A DNA stretch of 15,160 nucleotides, from assembly GCA_039932095.1 (NCBI GenBank), contig JBDTQR010000107.1, forward strand, positions 1 to 15,160. Reading direction: 5' to 3'. Below are positions 14,814 through 15,160 of this stretch, in pieces. The notes beneath the pieces were generated by a model. It searched no databases. It was not told the DNA's origin and worked only from the letters and a program-made list of their open reading frames with translations. The DNA comes from Stagnihabitans sp039932095 (GTDB lineage Bacteria > Pseudomonadota > Alphaproteobacteria > Rhodobacterales > Rhodobacteraceae). The position numbers and the translations under genes were made by a program. The stretch's first letter is position 1. Each line of letters begins with the position of its first letter.

Positions 14814-15160
14814 ATGTCCACCGAACGCACCCTGTCGATCATCAAGCCTGACGCCACCCGGCGCAACCTGACCGGCAAGATCGTTGCCAAATTCGAGGAT
14901 GCCGGCCTGCGGGTTGTCGCGTCCAAGCGGATCCATCTGTCGGTCGCGCAGGCTGGCGAGTTTTATGCCGAGCATCGTGAGCGCGGCTTTTATGGCGAGC
15001 TTTGCACCTTCATGGCGTCCGAGCCGGTTGTGGTTCAGGTTCTGGAGGGCGTTGGGGCCATCGCGAAGAATCGTGAAGTGATGGGGGCGACGGATCCGGC
15101 GGAGGCGGCGGAGGCGACGATCCGCAAGGATTTCGCGCTGTCGAAGGGAGAGAATTCGGT
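14814..15160 (+). CDS. ndk: Nucleoside diphosphate kinase, 3'-truncated by window edge
   Basis: Ndk transfers the gamma-phosphate between nucleoside triphosphates and diphosphates through a phosphohistidine and balances the NTP and dNTP pools. 115 complete codons of a protein usually about 140 residues long are present: MSTERTLSIIKPDATRRNLTGKI at the start, K11 (phosphate binding), FYAEHRERGFYGEL (50-63), and R87 in AKNREVMGATDPAEA. The last visible residues are SKGENSV; the family continues NSVHGSD, so the catalytic histidine lies just outside the window. ATG 14814 follows GGAGAGA at good spacing. Alanine codons shift from mostly GCC in the first 30 residues to mostly GCG after residue 80; this is a minor oddity. 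Confidence 0.96.
   Translation, partial: MSTERTLSIIKPDATRRNLTGKIVAKFEDAGLRVVASKRIHLSVAQAGEFYAEHRERGFYGELCTFMASEPVVVQVLEGVGAIAKNREVMGATDPAEAAEATIRKDFALSKGENS

Overview
The window looks like a chromosomal segment of an alphaproteobacterium, most likely of the Rhodobacteraceae (Rhodobacter/Paracoccus/Roseobacter group). The reasons are the high GC content, the strong third-position GC bias that produces long mirror ORFs on the opposite strand, the DUF4167 protein, the alphaproteobacterial style of LptD and SurA, and the gene order around the lpt operon. I see no tRNA, rRNA, insertion sequence, phage gene or CRISPR array. This is mostly conserved core genome, and I find no convincing new multi-gene system.

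Layout, left to right. At 1-901 (+) is the 3' part of a DUF4167 protein: a conserved basic N-terminal block followed by a long disordered tail with a Q/N-rich tract. At 929-8345 (-) is one compact six-gene operon, read right to left as lptF-lptG-lptD-surA-pdxA-rsmA. The junctions overlap by 4, 1, 4 and 13 nt, with a single 41-nt gap between lptD and surA. It combines two inner-membrane subunits of the LPS exporter, the outer-membrane LPS translocon, the periplasmic chaperone expected to help fold that translocon, a pyridoxal phosphate biosynthesis enzyme and an rRNA dimethyltransferase. At 8490-10429 (+), divergent from lptF, are pepA and holC. E. coli keeps these as two distant loci (lptD-surA-pdxA-rsmA, and lptFG divergent from pepA-holC); here they are joined.

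At 10426-12137 (-) is a likely three-gene unit: a DUF2267 protein, a MarC-family membrane protein and a membrane-anchored retropepsin-like protease. The protease and holC converge and share the four bases TTAA for their stop codons. The DUF2267 gene has the most interesting non-coding DNA in the window: a plausible promoter, a perfect 19-nt hairpin and three in-phase 11-nt units, the last containing the Shine-Dalgarno sequence. At 12301-14148 (-) is a YheS-like ABC-F ATPase. It is followed by a terminator-like GC hairpin with an A/T-rich flank, then a glyoxalase/VOC-fold protein (14248-14682, -). The start of ndk (14814 to the end, +) is cut by the window edge just before its catalytic histidine.

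Functional assignments rest on motifs read by eye from the translations. No database search was possible.
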